Source of the DNA: Streptomyces longhuiensis
GTDB lineage: Bacteria > Actinomycetota > Actinomycetes > Streptomycetales > Streptomycetaceae
Length of the DNA: 64,000 nt
Assembly: GCF_020616555.1 (NCBI RefSeq)
Contig: NZ_CP085173.1
Location: 868,001 to 932,000, forward strand
Direction: 5' to 3'
The position numbers were made by a program, and so were the translations under genes. The notes beneath the pieces were generated by a model. It ran no database searches and had not been told where the DNA came from. It saw nothing but the letters and a program-made list of their open reading frames with translations. Positions 15,680-25,153 of the stretch are shown piece by piece. How positions within the stretch are numbered: the first letter of the stretch is position 1; the number at the start of each line of letters is the position of its first letter.

Positions 15680-18600
15680 TCAGTCCCGGCGGGCGGCCAG
15701 CGCGTGGACCGTGCCGTCGTCCGTGAGGGCGAAGACCCAGTCACCGCTGACGGAGAGCGCCGAAGCCACTCCCCCGCCGAGGTCGTACGCGGCCTGCTGC
15801 TTGCCGGTGGCACGGTCGAGAACCAGCAGACGGCCGTCCCATGTCCCCACGTACACCGTGGACTTCGTCACCAAGGGGTGCATCGTGGGTGATCCTGTGC
15901 CGGCCGAGCAGCCCATGGCGACCCGCCAGGGGTCGTCCAGCGGGCTCTTGCCCGGCAGATATCCGGCCTTGGTCTCCCACACCGGCTTCGACGGATCGGA
16001 CGCGCTCGTGTCGTAGGCGCGCACCACACCGTCGCGGCCCGCGACATAGGCGATGTCCCCCCACGCGGCGGGGCTGGTGAGCGGGGCCCGGCCGGGCTCG
16101 CAGACGCTGCCGCCGCCGACCTTGGACTCCCAGGTCACCGCGCCCGTCTCCGGGTCGTGTCCGCGGACGCCGTACGCCGTGAACGTCACCAGCTTCGCCG
16201 GGCCCGACGCTGGGTGCGTCAGCACCGGCGAGGAGTGGCTGTCGATGTCGCCCGCGGTGTCCTTCGCCCAGAGCTGGGTGCACTTCGCGAGGTCCATCGC
16301 GATGACGGTGTTGCTGGACATGGAGTGCAGATAGGCCGTGTCGGAGCCGGGCTCGCGGATGGCGGTGCTGTGCGCCTGGCCCCAGGAGAACGCGGCCGCG
16401 AAGCCGCCCGGAGACAACACGCCGGTCTTGGCGTCCCGGCAGCGGATCATGTTCGCGTCCTGGTAGACGGCGACCGTACGGTCCTGGCCGGTGAGAGCGA
16501 AGACGCTCACCGGTCCGCCCGCGCGTCCGTAGCGGCGCACGGTGTCGCCGTGGGTCTCCTCGCGGTCGATCGACTCCCAGGCGACATGCCCGTCCTTGGC
16601 GTCCAGGGCGTAGACCCGTCCGACGCCGGTCGTCAGATAGACCCGTCCCCCGTGGAGGGTCGGCGCCGATTCGGCGTCGCCGTCCAGGTAGGTACGCCAG
16701 AGTTCCCGTCCGGATGCGATGTCGTACGCGAGCATCATGCTGTACGGCGAGTCGAAGGCGCGGGAGGAGACGATCAGTCTGCCGTCCGCGATCACCGAGC
16801 CGTTCAGGTTGAACTGCTCTCCTGTGTGCCGGGTCCACCGGAGGTCGAGCCGGTCGCCCGGGTCGTCGCCGCTCGCGGAACGTCCCGCCTCGTCACCGCC
16901 CTGCCTGAGCCAGTCCTGCCCGGTCTTCGGCTTGGTCACCTCGGAATCGGGGACGACGTCGAAGGTGCTCTTCTGCACCGGGAACGCCTTGCCCTTGGTG
17001 TCGTACGCCGTCGCCTCGGCGGTGTAGGTGCCGGGCCGCAGCCCGCGCAGCGGCGCGCCGCTCGCCCGGGTCCACGCCCCGCGCACTGCGGGGCAGGGCT
17101 CGGCCTGGCCGCCGGGCGGGGTGTAGCAGTTCTGGACGGCGGGCTTGGCGGCACCCGTACCGAACCGCGCGTTCGCCCGCTTCACGACGTGACCCCGGCC
17201 GTCCCGCACGGTCAGCGTGGCCTTCGCGGGGGTACGGCCGTCGTCCTCCGCGTACACCTCGACGGGCACCCCGGCCCTCGTACCGTGAACGCTGCCCTGC
17301 CCGGGGCTGACCAGGGCTGAGTCGTCATCGATGTCGAACTGCCGGTGAATACCCTTCACATGACCGGTGTCCTCGTTGCGGCTCGTACGCGGATCGTCGG
17401 TGATCCCGCTGAAGTCGAGCACCTTGTAGTCGGGGTGGGCGCCGTCGATGCCGTACGTGCCCTGATTGTTGATCTCGACCGCCCGCTTGAAGGCGCCGCG
17501 CCGGAACTCCGCCTGCTGGTTGTGCCCGGCCGCGACCATCCGTACGTCGTACTTGGCCAGCTCGTCGATGGTCGGCTGCATGCCCGCGCCAGGGCCCCAC
17601 TGGGTGAACAGCGAGCGGTGCGCGAAGACCAACACCTGCTTGCCGACCGCGTGCTGGGCCAGGTCCCTGCGCAGCCACTCCAGCTGCGGTGCGAGCCCGC
17701 TCGCGTCGTAGTTGTCCTCCAGCACCACCACGTGACGGCCGTTGCGGTCGAAGCTGTACCACTCGGGGGCGAGGTTGCGGCGGTAGTACTCCAGGCTGCC
17801 CGCGTAACCCTTGGACGTGGCCGTGCCGCCGACATCATGGTTGCCCATCACGGGGTAGAAGGGATGCCCGAGCCGCCCCTCCTCAAGTCCCTTGCTGAAC
17901 AAGTCGTACGCGCCCTGACGGCGTGGCTCCTCCGCGTAGTCCGTGACAGTCAGGTCCCCGGTCGCGATCTGCATCGTCGCACCGTCGACCTCCGACATCG
18001 CCCGCACCTGGCCGGTCCACTGGGGCAGTGCCGTGCGGGCCTCGGCGTCGGTGCGGTTGCCGACCTCGGGATCGGAGTTCATCACCCACTTCTCGGTGGG
18101 CCGGGAGGCGTTGCGGTCCGGTACGAGCGCGAAGTCGACGCCACTGCCACCGGTCTCGGGGACCTTGTGGAAGAACTGCGGGATGTAGTCCTTGCGCAGA
18201 GCGGGGGTGTATCCGTCGGGCGAGACGATGCTGACGAGGTCCGTCTCGCGTCGCGCCGGATCGATCTCCAGGGTGTAGGAGCCGTCGGCGCGGGTCGTCG
18301 TCCACGCGGCACCGTCGGTGACATCGACGCCGGGCATGGCCCGCTCACCCTTGTCCCGCTTGCCGTTGGCGTTGCCGTCCCTGAAAACGGCGCCATTCAC
18401 GGTGACGGTGGGTGGTGCCGCGTCGTCGGCGAAGGCGGCCTGGGGCGCGAGGCAGGACAGGGCCACGGCTCCGGCGGTCGCAACGCGGAGTCGGCGGCCT
18501 GCACGCAGGCCACGGAGCAGGGACGGCCACGAGCGGGCGGCGAGTACGAGGGCGACACCGCCTGCCGCCACGAGTGCGACGGTGCGCCAGGGGAACTGCG

Positions 18601-19036
18601 GAGGCGCGTGTGCGCCCTTGGCATCCACGAGGGGTGTGGCGGCGGAGGCGTCGACCGCGGTGCCGTCGAACTCGACGACGACCTGGCTCAGTCCGCCCTT
18701 CTTCAGCAGCGTGCTCAGGTCGAGCCGGTCGAGATGGCAGCTCCACGCCATCTCGACCACGACACCGCCGGGAACCCCACCGTCGTCACCGGGCACACCC
18801 GAGCCGGTGGCCGGGCAGCCGGCCGGCAGCACCCTGGACGCCCAGGCACCGGCATCGGCGGCGGACACCACGTCGCGGTGCACGATGAGACGACCGCTGG
18901 TGACGTTAACACCGGTGGAGACGACGAGTTCGGCATGCTCGCGCGAGACATGCGCCATGGCAGGCTGGGCGCCGGCGCCCAGCACGAGGAACAGCAGTAC
19001 GAGACAGAGCCCGCCTGCTGCGCGTATTTGTTTCAT
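15680..19036 (-). CDS. Giant composite membrane protein: N-terminal sensor-like domain, calcineurin-like phosphoesterase and PQQ-type propeller
   Basis: The product is 1,118 residues. Residues 1-28 are a signal peptide. Residues 30-145 form a beta-rich extracytoplasmic domain. A membrane segment spans about 152-167. A second signal-peptide-like stretch follows inside the protein (about 183-204, [20 protein letters not shown] then AFADD). Next come a SdrD-B/Cna-like domain with a calcium-type loop ([14 protein letters not shown], about 218-232) and a metallophosphoesterase (about 355-560) with ATGDL, GNHD at 398-401 and a late AAGHNQQ. Last is a PQQ/pyrrolo-quinoline-type beta-propeller with repeated [18 protein letters not shown] blades (about 740-1118). 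Two halves may have fused from separately secreted proteins. The substrate is unknown. It is the first gene of a two-gene operon with the NicO exporter. Confidence 0.8.
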   Translation of the reverse strand: MKQIRAAGGLCLVLLFLVLGAGAQPAMAHVSREHAELVVSTGVNVTSGRLIVHRDVVSAADAGAWASRVLPAGCPATGSGVPGDDGGVPGGVVVEMAWSCHLDRLDLSTLLKKGGLSQVVVEFDGTAVDASAATPLVDAKGAHAPPQFPWRTVALVAAGGVALVLAARSWPSLLRGLRAGRRLRVATAGAVALSCLAPQAAFADDAAPPTVTVNGAVFRDGNANGKRDKGERAMPGVDVTDGAAWTTTRADGSYTLEIDPARRETDLVSIVSPDGYTPALRKDYIPQFFHKVPETGGSGVDFALVPDRNASRPTEKWVMNSDPEVGNRTDAEARTALPQWTGQVRAMSEVDGATMQIATGDLTVTDYAEEPRRQGAYDLFSKGLEEGRLGHPFYPVMGNHDVGGTATSKGYAGSLEYYRRNLAPEWYSFDRNGRHVVVLEDNYDASGLAPQLEWLRRDLAQHAVGKQVLVFAHRSLFTQWGPGAGMQPTIDELAKYDVRMVAAGHNQQAEFRRGAFKRAVEINNQGTYGIDGAHPDYKVLDFSGITDDPRTSRNEDTGHVKGIHRQFDIDDDSALVSPGQGSVHGTRAGVPVEVYAEDDGRTPAKATLTVRDGRGHVVKRANARFGTGAAKPAVQNCYTPPGGQAEPCPAVRGAWTRASGAPLRGLRPGTYTAEATAYDTKGKAFPVQKSTFDVVPDSEVTKPKTGQDWLRQGGDEAGRSASGDDPGDRLDLRWTRHTGEQFNLNGSVIADGRLIVSSRAFDSPYSMMLAYDIASGRELWRTYLDGDAESAPTLHGGRVYLTTGVGRVYALDAKDGHVAWESIDREETHGDTVRRYGRAGGPVSVFALTGQDRTVAVYQDANMIRCRDAKTGVLSPGGFAAAFSWGQAHSTAIREPGSDTAYLHSMSSNTVIAMDLAKCTQLWAKDTAGDIDSHSSPVLTHPASGPAKLVTFTAYGVRGHDPETGAVTWESKVGGGSVCEPGRAPLTSPAAWGDIAYVAGRDGVVRAYDTSASDPSKPVWETKAGYLPGKSPLDDPWRVAMGCSAGTGSPTMHPLVTKSTVYVGTWDGRLLVLDRATGKQQAAYDLGGGVASALSVSGDWVFALTDDGTVHALAARRD

Positions 19037-19565
19037 AGCAGCGGAGACTAGTCAGAATTTGTCAGACCCGAGCCAAGATCGAGCGACCTTAACCAGGTCG
19101 TCCGCAAGAGTTCAGGTACAAGGACGGACGCTGCCGCCATACGCCGCGCGGGCTTACAACGCGGGCAATTCGTCTGCCAGTTGGTGACGTCGACATCCGC
19201 CCTCACGCCTCGCCCGCACGTCGGCCGATGGATGCCTCAGCGTCCGCCGGTGGGCAAAGGCCGCCACGAGTCTGCCGCGGCAGCAGTCATGACGGTCGGG
19301 ACGCGCCCCTGACGAAGCGCCGGTTGGGCACGCGCTGCACCCAGCAGGGCCGTCCAGCGCCGGGGGCCGCCCACGGCGCACTTCGCGACGGTGACGCGGT
19401 CGTTCGCGTTCCGCGCCAGGCACGTGTCGCTGAGAGTGTTCAGGACCCGCCTGCGAGCCGGTGCACACAGCCCGGTTGCCTTCTGCCGCAGCGCGGTGAA
19501 CTCGGCCTCATCGTCCCGGTACCGACGACGCCGACAGGTGCCCAAAGACGTTCGCCGCGGCCCTC
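19037..19565. other. Intergenic region with a possible decayed lectin-like fragment
   Basis: The 120 bp upstream of the phosphoesterase gene presumably hold its promoter; no clear boxes were picked out. The rest contains only the remnant annotated at 19300-19545. Confidence 0.35.
19300..19545 (-). pseudogene. Possible remnant of a ricin-B-type lectin domain
   Basis: A minus-strand frame includes LNTLSDTCLARNAND then VTVAKCAVGGPRRWTALLG. This resembles one ricin-B repeat (G/D-x-CL...V...C...QxW, here RRW). It has no signal peptide, no ribosome site and only one repeat. It could be the last trace of a secreted lectin or enzyme, or chance similarity. Confidence 0.25.
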
Positions 19566-20222
19566 TCAGCCAAAGAGCCCCCTGAGCGTGCGCTCCCGGG
19601 AAGCGCGTACGTGGTGGCGGGCCGCGGTGGCGGCTGCGTCGGGGTCACCGTTGGCGATCGCCTCGGCCAGGGCCTCGTGCTCCGCGTGGATGAGGGTGAA
19701 GTCCTCGATCTTGCGGCGCAGCCAGTCGACCCGGCCCACGATCGGCTCCAGCGTCTCGGCCAGCAGCACGTTGCCCGAGAGCGCCGTGATCTCGTCGTGC
19801 AGGCTGGAGTTGGCCGCGTGCACGGCCGCCGCGTCGCCGGCACCGGCGGCCTCGCCGGCTCGCCTCATCGTGGCGGCGAGATGGTTCTCCGCGCCCTCGG
19901 CGACACGTTCGGCGGCCTGCCGGGCGGCCAGGATTTCGAGTGCCTCTCGTAGGTCGTACAACTCGGACACCTGCCGGCGGTCCAGCGTGCGCACGACCAC
20001 CCCGCGGGTGGGCAGGTGCTCGACGAGGCCCTCGTTGTGCAGGATGCGAAGGGCTTCGCGGACCGGCAGCCGGGACACCGCGTACTGCTGGGCGAGCTCC
20101 TGCTCGACGAGGCGGGTGCCGGGCGGGAGCGTGCCGTCGTAGATGCTGGTGCGAAGGTGCTCGCCGACGATGTCTCGCAGGGGCTTCTTGTTGCGGTACA
20201 GCCTGGAGGACGATGTCGTCAC
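19566..20222 (-). CDS. GntR-family regulator, FCD subfamily
   Basis: The product is 218 residues from GTG 20222; a longer frame to 20342 overlaps the upstream gene and lacks similarity. A winged HTH (about 10-75) has GTLPPGTRLVEQELAQQY and SRLPVREALRILHNEGLVEHLPTRG. The all-helical FCD domain follows (about 85-215), with the likely metal-binding His in LHDEI and the HH pair near the end. FCD regulators bind carboxylic-acid or sugar-acid effectors. It is the last gene of a catabolic gene run and probably represses that run through the twin palindromes at 25098-25153. Confidence 0.85.
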   Translation of the reverse strand: MTTSSSRLYRNKKPLRDIVGEHLRTSIYDGTLPPGTRLVEQELAQQYAVSRLPVREALRILHNEGLVEHLPTRGVVVRTLDRRQVSELYDLREALEILAARQAAERVAEGAENHLAATMRRAGEAAGAGDAAAVHAANSSLHDEITALSGNVLLAETLEPIVGRVDWLRRKIEDFTLIHAEHEALAEAIANGDPDAAATAARHHVRASRERTLRGLFG

Positions 20223-20310
20223 GGGTCTCTGCTCACGCTCGTTCGACGGACCGGGTGGAAGGGCCAGTCTGGGCCTGACGGGCACCTCTTCGCCAGGCCG
20301 CGACCGGAGG

Positions 20311-21030
20311 TCAGCCGGGCGGGTCTTCCGGTGCGGTCTCACGGAGAGCGTCGATGACGAGTGTGGCGGCGCTGGGGACGGGTTCGACGATCTCGACCAG
20401 ATCGAGGGCGGCGAGACGTCGGGCGGTGCTGCTCAGCGGGCCGCCCGCGATGATGACGGCTTCTGCCCCGTCCCTGTCGAGGCAGGCCCGTACCGCCGCG
20501 GCCAGTTCCCTGTACTGCCGTTCGGCCGAGGCGGCGAGGACGAGCGGGTCCGAGGGCGTGAGCCGTACGCCGGTGAAGGTGTCGGAGGCTCCGTGCCGCT
20601 CGACGAGTTCCGTCAGGGAGTCGACCAGGTGCGGGGTGCTGGTGGCCATGCCGAAACGGCGGCCTTCGGCGGCGGCCGTGACGATCGACGCCTGGCCGAT
20701 GCCGATGACGGGGATGTCCAGGTCGACGGCGAGCTGTTCGCGCGCCGGGTCCCCTATGGCGGCGACGACCACCGCGGCGACCGGCGCGGAGCACCGCTCG
20801 GCGAGCCGCCGTCGCACCACGTCGACGACGTGCTGTGCGGATTCCTTGAGTGTGACGGGGTCGACGATCATCGAGGGGCCTTGCCCGACGGTGAGGCTCT
20901 CGACCGTCAGTCCCGCGGGCGTCAGGTGCTTCCGCGCCAGCTCGGCCATCATCGCCGTCGTGCCCCGGTTCGTGTTGGGGTTGACGAGGACGACGGTCCG
21001 GGTTCCGGTGTTCGGCAAAGGCTGGGGCAC
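20311..21030 (-). CDS. Asp/Glu/hydantoin racemase-family protein
   Basis: The product is 239 residues from GTG 21030, preceded by AAAGG; longer starts at 21093 and 21129 lack ribosome sites. The N-terminus (RTVVLVNPNTNRGTT) is the hallmark of the hydantoin-racemase/maleate-isomerase superfamily. The first catalytic Cys position is changed, as the segment reads AAVVVAAIGDPARE where racemases have a C-x-x-D/E-P pattern. The second Cys region reads AVIIAGGPLSS. Both canonical cysteines therefore appear to be replaced, which argues against a classical two-base racemase. It could be an isomerase, decarboxylase or lyase variant. It is in an operon with an amidohydrolase and MFS carriers. Confidence 0.75.
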   Translation of the reverse strand: MPQPLPNTGTRTVVLVNPNTNRGTTAMMAELARKHLTPAGLTVESLTVGQGPSMIVDPVTLKESAQHVVDVVRRRLAERCSAPVAAVVVAAIGDPAREQLAVDLDIPVIGIGQASIVTAAAEGRRFGMATSTPHLVDSLTELVERHGASDTFTGVRLTPSDPLVLAASAERQYRELAAAVRACLDRDGAEAVIIAGGPLSSTARRLAALDLVEIVEPVPSAATLVIDALRETAPEDPPG

Positions 21031-21169
21031 CAGCTGGGCCCTTTCGTTGTGTGCCCGAGCGCGCTCAGGCGTCTCTGGTCGTGCGTGTTCCATGATGTCG
21101 GTCGCGAGCAGGGAGGCCGGGCCCGGCACGGGCGACGAGCCCGGCCCGGCCTCCGAGGCGCGGCGTGGT

Positions 21170-22189
21170 TTACGACTCGAGGTCGAGCAGGCGCCCCGGG
21201 GTTCCCTTGATCATGGTGGTGATCTCCTCGGGCTTGAACTCGAGATCGAGGAGCGAGCTGATGAGGGTGCGCATCCCCTCGACCGGCGTCGGGCCGGACC
21301 GGATGCCGTAGTCGGTGCCGAGGATGAAGTGCTCGATGCCGATCTCCCGGATCTGCCTGGCCCACGGCATGATGCCGCTGAACTCGGGCGCGTTGGCGAT
21401 GCCTGCGATCTCGTCCGCCCACTCGCGCTCGACGTAGTAGTTGGTCCTCGGCAGGCCGCGGTGGAACATCCAGTCGCTGACCGCGCCCTCGAGGAGCACG
21501 CCCTTGGCCGCGAGCTGCTTCTGCTGCTCGGTCGTCATGCGTCCCCGGCAGGGGTGCGCCACGACGATCTTCCTGATCCCGGCGTCGATGGCGAGGTCCA
21601 CCAGCCTGAAGGCCTCCTCGACCGACAGGTGCCCGGTGTTGAGGTGGACGTCGGGCCGCTCGGCGATCAGTCCCAGGATCTCCGCGAGGGCGTCGGGAAC
21701 CGGGCCGTCCAGCGGGATGCGGATGGAACGGGAGAGCTCCTGCTCGGCGAACTTCGGGTACTGATCCTTGAACGGAACCGGCTTGCCGTCGACGTAGCTC
21801 CCCTCGTGGCTGGCCATGAAGTGGGTGCAGTGCGCGCCGAAGTGCACGAACTTGGCCCCGGCCCCGTAGTGCAGCGCGGTCTTGACGGCGCGTGGGTTGA
21901 GGCCGCCGAGGACGGAGGTCATGATGATCCCACCGAAGATCTGGATCCCGGGGACCTGCCGGCTCACGAGCATCGACGTGCCGTTGCTGATGCCCATGGT
22001 GTGGTCGTAGTACACGAGGGACTTCATGCCCGCGGCCTTGGCCTGTTCGGCGATCTGGAACGGGTCCAGACGGCCGGGGCACGACTTGAGCCACGGTCCG
22101 CTGTGGACGTGCACGTCGCTCGTCCCACGGAGCAGCTCGTCGGGAAGTTCCATCGACCTGTCGTCGGACGTCTCGTACAGAGCGGTCAC
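21170..22189 (-). CDS. DUF6282-type amidohydrolase-superfamily protein
   Basis: The product is 339 residues. The start MTALYETSDDRSMELPDELL is followed by SDVHVHSGP, the HxH metal site of amidohydrolase TIM barrels. Further likely metal or substrate residues are in HFGAHCTHFMASHEG, NTGHLSVEEAF, VVAHPCRG and LGTDYGIRSGPTPVEG, whose Asp would be the conserved catalytic base. The family occurs in degradation operons and its reaction is unknown. No signal peptide is seen. It lies 140 bp upstream of the racemase-like gene and 56 bp after the isomerase-like gene. Confidence 0.8.
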   Translation of the reverse strand: MTALYETSDDRSMELPDELLRGTSDVHVHSGPWLKSCPGRLDPFQIAEQAKAAGMKSLVYYDHTMGISNGTSMLVSRQVPGIQIFGGIIMTSVLGGLNPRAVKTALHYGAGAKFVHFGAHCTHFMASHEGSYVDGKPVPFKDQYPKFAEQELSRSIRIPLDGPVPDALAEILGLIAERPDVHLNTGHLSVEEAFRLVDLAIDAGIRKIVVAHPCRGRMTTEQQKQLAAKGVLLEGAVSDWMFHRGLPRTNYYVEREWADEIAGIANAPEFSGIMPWARQIREIGIEHFILGTDYGIRSGPTPVEGMRTLISSLLDLEFKPEEITTMIKGTPGRLLDLES

Positions 22190-22245
22190 TTGGATGACTC
22201 CTTGTCGTGTGGAGAGGGGTGAGGGAGGAAGTACGTGAGGGACAG

Positions 22246-23337
22246 TCAGTTCTCGTGCGGATGAGCTCGGTTGGTCGACCCTGCCGCGCAGATCTCGCGG
22301 ATGTGGGCGGCGCTGTCCTTGATGTAGCGGACCGCTTCGGCGTACCCGAAGGGCGCTCGCGCGTAGGTGTCCAGGTCCGGCAGCTCACCGGCGGCGATGC
22401 GCTGCTCGTAGTCGCGGACCGTCTTGAGGTAAGCCGCGAACTCGGCGGTGGTCAGGTCGGGGTGGGCCCGGAGGAACTCCTCGTCGTAGATCTCCAGGAG
22501 CCACTTCTCGGGGTTGCGGGGGCGGTCCTCGTACGACTCGTAGGTCTGCAGGGTCAGGTTCACCCGTGCGTTCGCTCCGGTGATGATCGGGATGACCTGG
22601 GTGAAGTCGACGACGCCGGTGCCGCACGGCCTGAGCTGGTAGTACAGCCCGTCCTCGCCATGTGCGACATGGGCGTCCTTGATGTGGGTCTGGCGGACGT
22701 AGGGGGCCACGCGACGGGCCGTCCACACGGGGTGCTCGACGCGGTGCAGGGCGTTGGCCGTGTCGTAGACGATCCCGATGACGTCGGGGCCGACGGCTTC
22801 CACCAGGCGCACCAGCTCGAAGGAGGTGATCTCCTCGTGGGTTTCGAGGTTGATGTGGATGCCGAGGTCGCGGGCGTACGGTGCAAGACGGCCGAGGAAG
22901 CGCTCGATGGCGACGAGCTGTTCCTCCCAGGTGACGTCGGTCCGGAAGCGGTCCCAGGCGAGCCGGCCCGCAAACATCGGCTTGACCATCGCCGTCGAGG
23001 CCCACAGCTCGCGGCAGTCGATCGCCGCGCATGCCTCCATCATCCGGCGGAATCCGAGGAGGGTGTCGCCGTCCCCCACGGCCCGCAGCTCGGGAGCCTC
23101 CGGGATGGCGAAGGGGTTGACCTTGCCGAGGCCGGTCTCCAGGTACATCCCCATGTCGTCGGCCCGGGCCCGCACGGTGCGGAGCTCGACCGGGTCGAGG
23201 GTGGGGCTCAGCCCGAGGACGGAGCGGAAGAAGACACCTTCCAGGCCAAGTTCCCTGGCGTGGGCGAGGGTGCCGCCGGGGCCCCGCTTCGCGGACTCCG
23301 GAATCTTCAGTCCGTCAATTCCGATGCGCACAGTCAC
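22246..23337 (-). CDS. Sugar phosphate isomerase/epimerase-like TIM-barrel protein
   Basis: The product is about 363 residues. GTG 23337 is chosen, with GTG 23331 two codons later equally possible; the ribosome site is weak. Xylose-isomerase-like features are DLGIHINLETHEEITSFELV (metal Glu), IGIVYDTANALHRVEHP (Asp/Asn-containing strand), YVRQTHIKDAHV (His/Lys/Asp) and a late Glu in LTLQTYESYED. The four acidic/His metal ligands expected for AP_endonuc_2 enzymes are visible. Such proteins isomerise or cleave sugar acids and polyols. The specific substrate cannot be deduced. Confidence 0.82.
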   Translation of the reverse strand: MTVRIGIDGLKIPESAKRGPGGTLAHARELGLEGVFFRSVLGLSPTLDPVELRTVRARADDMGMYLETGLGKVNPFAIPEAPELRAVGDGDTLLGFRRMMEACAAIDCRELWASTAMVKPMFAGRLAWDRFRTDVTWEEQLVAIERFLGRLAPYARDLGIHINLETHEEITSFELVRLVEAVGPDVIGIVYDTANALHRVEHPVWTARRVAPYVRQTHIKDAHVAHGEDGLYYQLRPCGTGVVDFTQVIPIITGANARVNLTLQTYESYEDRPRNPEKWLLEIYDEEFLRAHPDLTTAEFAAYLKTVRDYEQRIAAGELPDLDTYARAPFGYAEAVRYIKDSAAHIREICAAGSTNRAHPHEN

Positions 23338-23402
23338 GTCCAATCCGGTGGTCGTCGATCGATGCGTCGGGCCGCGTTGCCGGGAACGTGGCCGCGTGTC
23401 CG

Positions 23403-24803
23403 TCAGTTCTCGTCGTGCAGCTCCTCCAGCGAGCGGCCGAAGGTCTCGGGGCCGAAGGGGACCGCCACGAGGACGACCGCGCACATGACGGCCACGAGGC
23501 TCAGCAGGGCGGTGGAGCCCATGGAGCCGAGCAGGGCGCCCGCCACCGGCGGCAGGAGCGCGCCGCCGATCATGCCGAGGTTCGAGATGACGCCGATACC
23601 GAAGGCGCGTACGCGCGTCGGGTACAGCTCGGGGCACCATGTGGAGATCGAGCAGTTGGCCCACCAGGAGAAGAACTCGAAGAGAAAGCCGAGGACGAGG
23701 ATGGCTGTCGCCCCGTTGGCCAGGAAAGGGAAGGCCAGTGCGGAGGCGCAGGACAGCGCGGCGGCCACGGCGATCGTCGGCCGGCGGCGGCACCTGGTGT
23801 TCAGGAACGTCGCGAAGAGGGTTCCGGTGACGGCGCCGGTGAAGATAATCATGGTGAAGGCGAGGCTGGTGGCGACCGGGTAGCCCCGGTCCACCAGGAT
23901 CGTCGGCCAGAAGGTCAGCAGCACGAACTGGGCGCCGAAGAGCGCGGCGGTGCAGGAGCCGAGCACGGCCGAGTTGCGCCCCAGCCGGCCTTTGAGGATC
24001 TCGGTCCAGCGGGCCTTCTCCTCGGTCAGCCGCAGACCGTCGGGCAGGTAGTCGGTCACCACGAGGCCGCGCGGGTTCATCCGGCCGGACGCGAGGACGC
24101 TGAGCGACCGGTTGGCGTCCGTGGTACGCGCCTTGGACACGAGGTACCGCGGGGTCTCCGGCATGTGGCGGCGTGTGTAGAGGACGAGCAGGGCCGGCAG
24201 GCACAGCAGGACGAAGACCCATCGCCAGCCGGCGTCCGGACCGCCCAGGAACTGCGGCAGATGCGGGCCTACGATCCCGACGGTCACCCAGCCGAACAGG
24301 TAGGCGGCCGGATTGCCGAGGCCGCCGGCCCCCACCTGAAGGAGGGAGATGGCGGTGCCGCGGAACTGTGTCGAGGTCATCTCCGCGAGCAAGGTGAGAC
24401 CGACGACGAACTCGCCGCCCAGCCCGAGTCCGACGATGACGCGTCCTGTGACGAGCACCTCGAAGTTCGGGGCGAGGGCACAGACCAGGGCGCCCAGGCT
24501 GTACAGCGCGAGGTTGAAGTTGAACATGGTCTTGCGGCCCTTGAGGTCGCTGAGCCACCCCGCGAGTGCGGCGCCCACGTACATCGACCCGAAGGTGGCC
24601 GATGCGAGGAAGCCGATGCCGGTCGACGAGACCCCCCACTGCTCCTTGAGGAAGGGTCCGACGATCCCCACGGTGTTCTGCTCGATGACGTCGAAGAACG
24701 CGCCGAAGACGACGATCGCGAGGATCACCTTGTGACATCGGTTGGTGCCGATGCGGTCCATGACCGAGGCCAGGAGAAGCTGCGCCGTGCGCTGGTCGTT
24801 CAC
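23403..24803 (-). CDS. MFS transporter (sugar-acid/aromatic-acid type)
   Basis: The product is 466 residues from GTG 24803, which overlaps the stop of a short leader ORF as GTGA. Twelve helices are predicted. The motif GWLSDLKGRKTMF follows helix 2 (MFS motif A), and GRVIVGLGLGGEFVVGLTLLAEM lies in helix 4. The N-terminal topology with RCHKVILAIVVFGAFFDVIEQN and the loop TRRHMPETPRYL are typical of metabolite:H+ symporters. It is the probable uptake protein of the GntR-controlled operon. Confidence 0.85.
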   Translation of the reverse strand: MNDQRTAQLLLASVMDRIGTNRCHKVILAIVVFGAFFDVIEQNTVGIVGPFLKEQWGVSSTGIGFLASATFGSMYVGAALAGWLSDLKGRKTMFNFNLALYSLGALVCALAPNFEVLVTGRVIVGLGLGGEFVVGLTLLAEMTSTQFRGTAISLLQVGAGGLGNPAAYLFGWVTVGIVGPHLPQFLGGPDAGWRWVFVLLCLPALLVLYTRRHMPETPRYLVSKARTTDANRSLSVLASGRMNPRGLVVTDYLPDGLRLTEEKARWTEILKGRLGRNSAVLGSCTAALFGAQFVLLTFWPTILVDRGYPVATSLAFTMIIFTGAVTGTLFATFLNTRCRRRPTIAVAAALSCASALAFPFLANGATAILVLGFLFEFFSWWANCSISTWCPELYPTRVRAFGIGVISNLGMIGGALLPPVAGALLGSMGSTALLSLVAVMCAVVLVAVPFGPETFGRSLEELHDEN

Positions 24804-24913
24804 CGGCGCATGGCCGGTGGGAGGCGCGGGGGCCTCCCGGGTTGTCGCCGGGCCGGTGTGCTCGACGGGGGGATACCTACGGGTGGTTCTGGTTCCGAGC
24901 GGAAGTGCGTCAT
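24800..24913 (-). CDS. Short leader ORF translationally coupled to the MFS gene
   Basis: ATG 24913 has an excellent ribosome site (AAAGGAG, six bases upstream) and opens a 37-codon frame (start MTHFRSEPEPPVGIPPSSTP, rich in Pro and Arg). Its TGA overlaps the GTG of the MFS gene as GTGA. The MFS gene has no ribosome site of its own, so this ORF probably delivers ribosomes to it. It has no recognised family. Consecutive prolines and arginines could also make it a sensing leader. Confidence 0.55.
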   Translation of the reverse strand: MTHFRSEPEPPVGIPPSSTPARRQPGRPPRLPPAMRR

Positions 24914-25097
24914 GGCGAACTCCTTTGAGCGCCGGGCACGAGTCGTGTGTCGCGAACCTTGGGCTCCGGGCGGCCTGTTCAGCGATGCCGTGAGCCCGGA
25001 GCCGTCGAAGGGGGTGGTCCTGGTGTGGAGCGGCCAGGGGTTGCCCGGCTCGCTGAACACAACCGTTCCGCGGTGTGGAAGCAGCATTCCGACCCCG

Positions 25098-25110
25098 CTT
25101 GGGATCCCAT
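25098..25110. promoter_or_regulatory. Operator-like palindrome A
   Basis: CTTGGGATCCCAT holds the perfect palindrome TGGGATCCCA. An identical 13-mer lies at 25141-25153. Copy A touches the -10 box of the minus-strand promoter. Confidence 0.6.
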
Positions 25111-25138
25111 CTTGCTCCGGCGGGATCGAGAGGGTCAA
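25109..25138 (-). promoter_or_regulatory. Candidate promoter of the catabolic operon
   Basis: Reading leftward, TTGACC (25138-25133) is followed by an 18-bp spacer and CAAGAT (25114-25109). The -35 lies between the two operator copies and the -10 overlaps the edge of copy A, an arrangement suited to repression. Confidence 0.45.
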
Positions 25139-25140
25139 TA

Positions 25141-25153
25141 CTTGGGATCCCAT
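25141..25153. promoter_or_regulatory. Operator-like palindrome B
   Basis: A second identical CTTGGGATCCCAT, 43 bp (about four helical turns) from copy A and just upstream of the -35 box. A further palindrome, CGGTATACCG, follows at 25157-25166. The FCD GntR regulator at 19566 is the likely ligand. Confidence 0.6.

Noticed and set aside
20223..20342. The longer start for the GntR gene
   Set aside because: It would overlap the racemase-like gene's end, adds 40 Pro/Arg-rich residues absent from the family and has no ribosome site.
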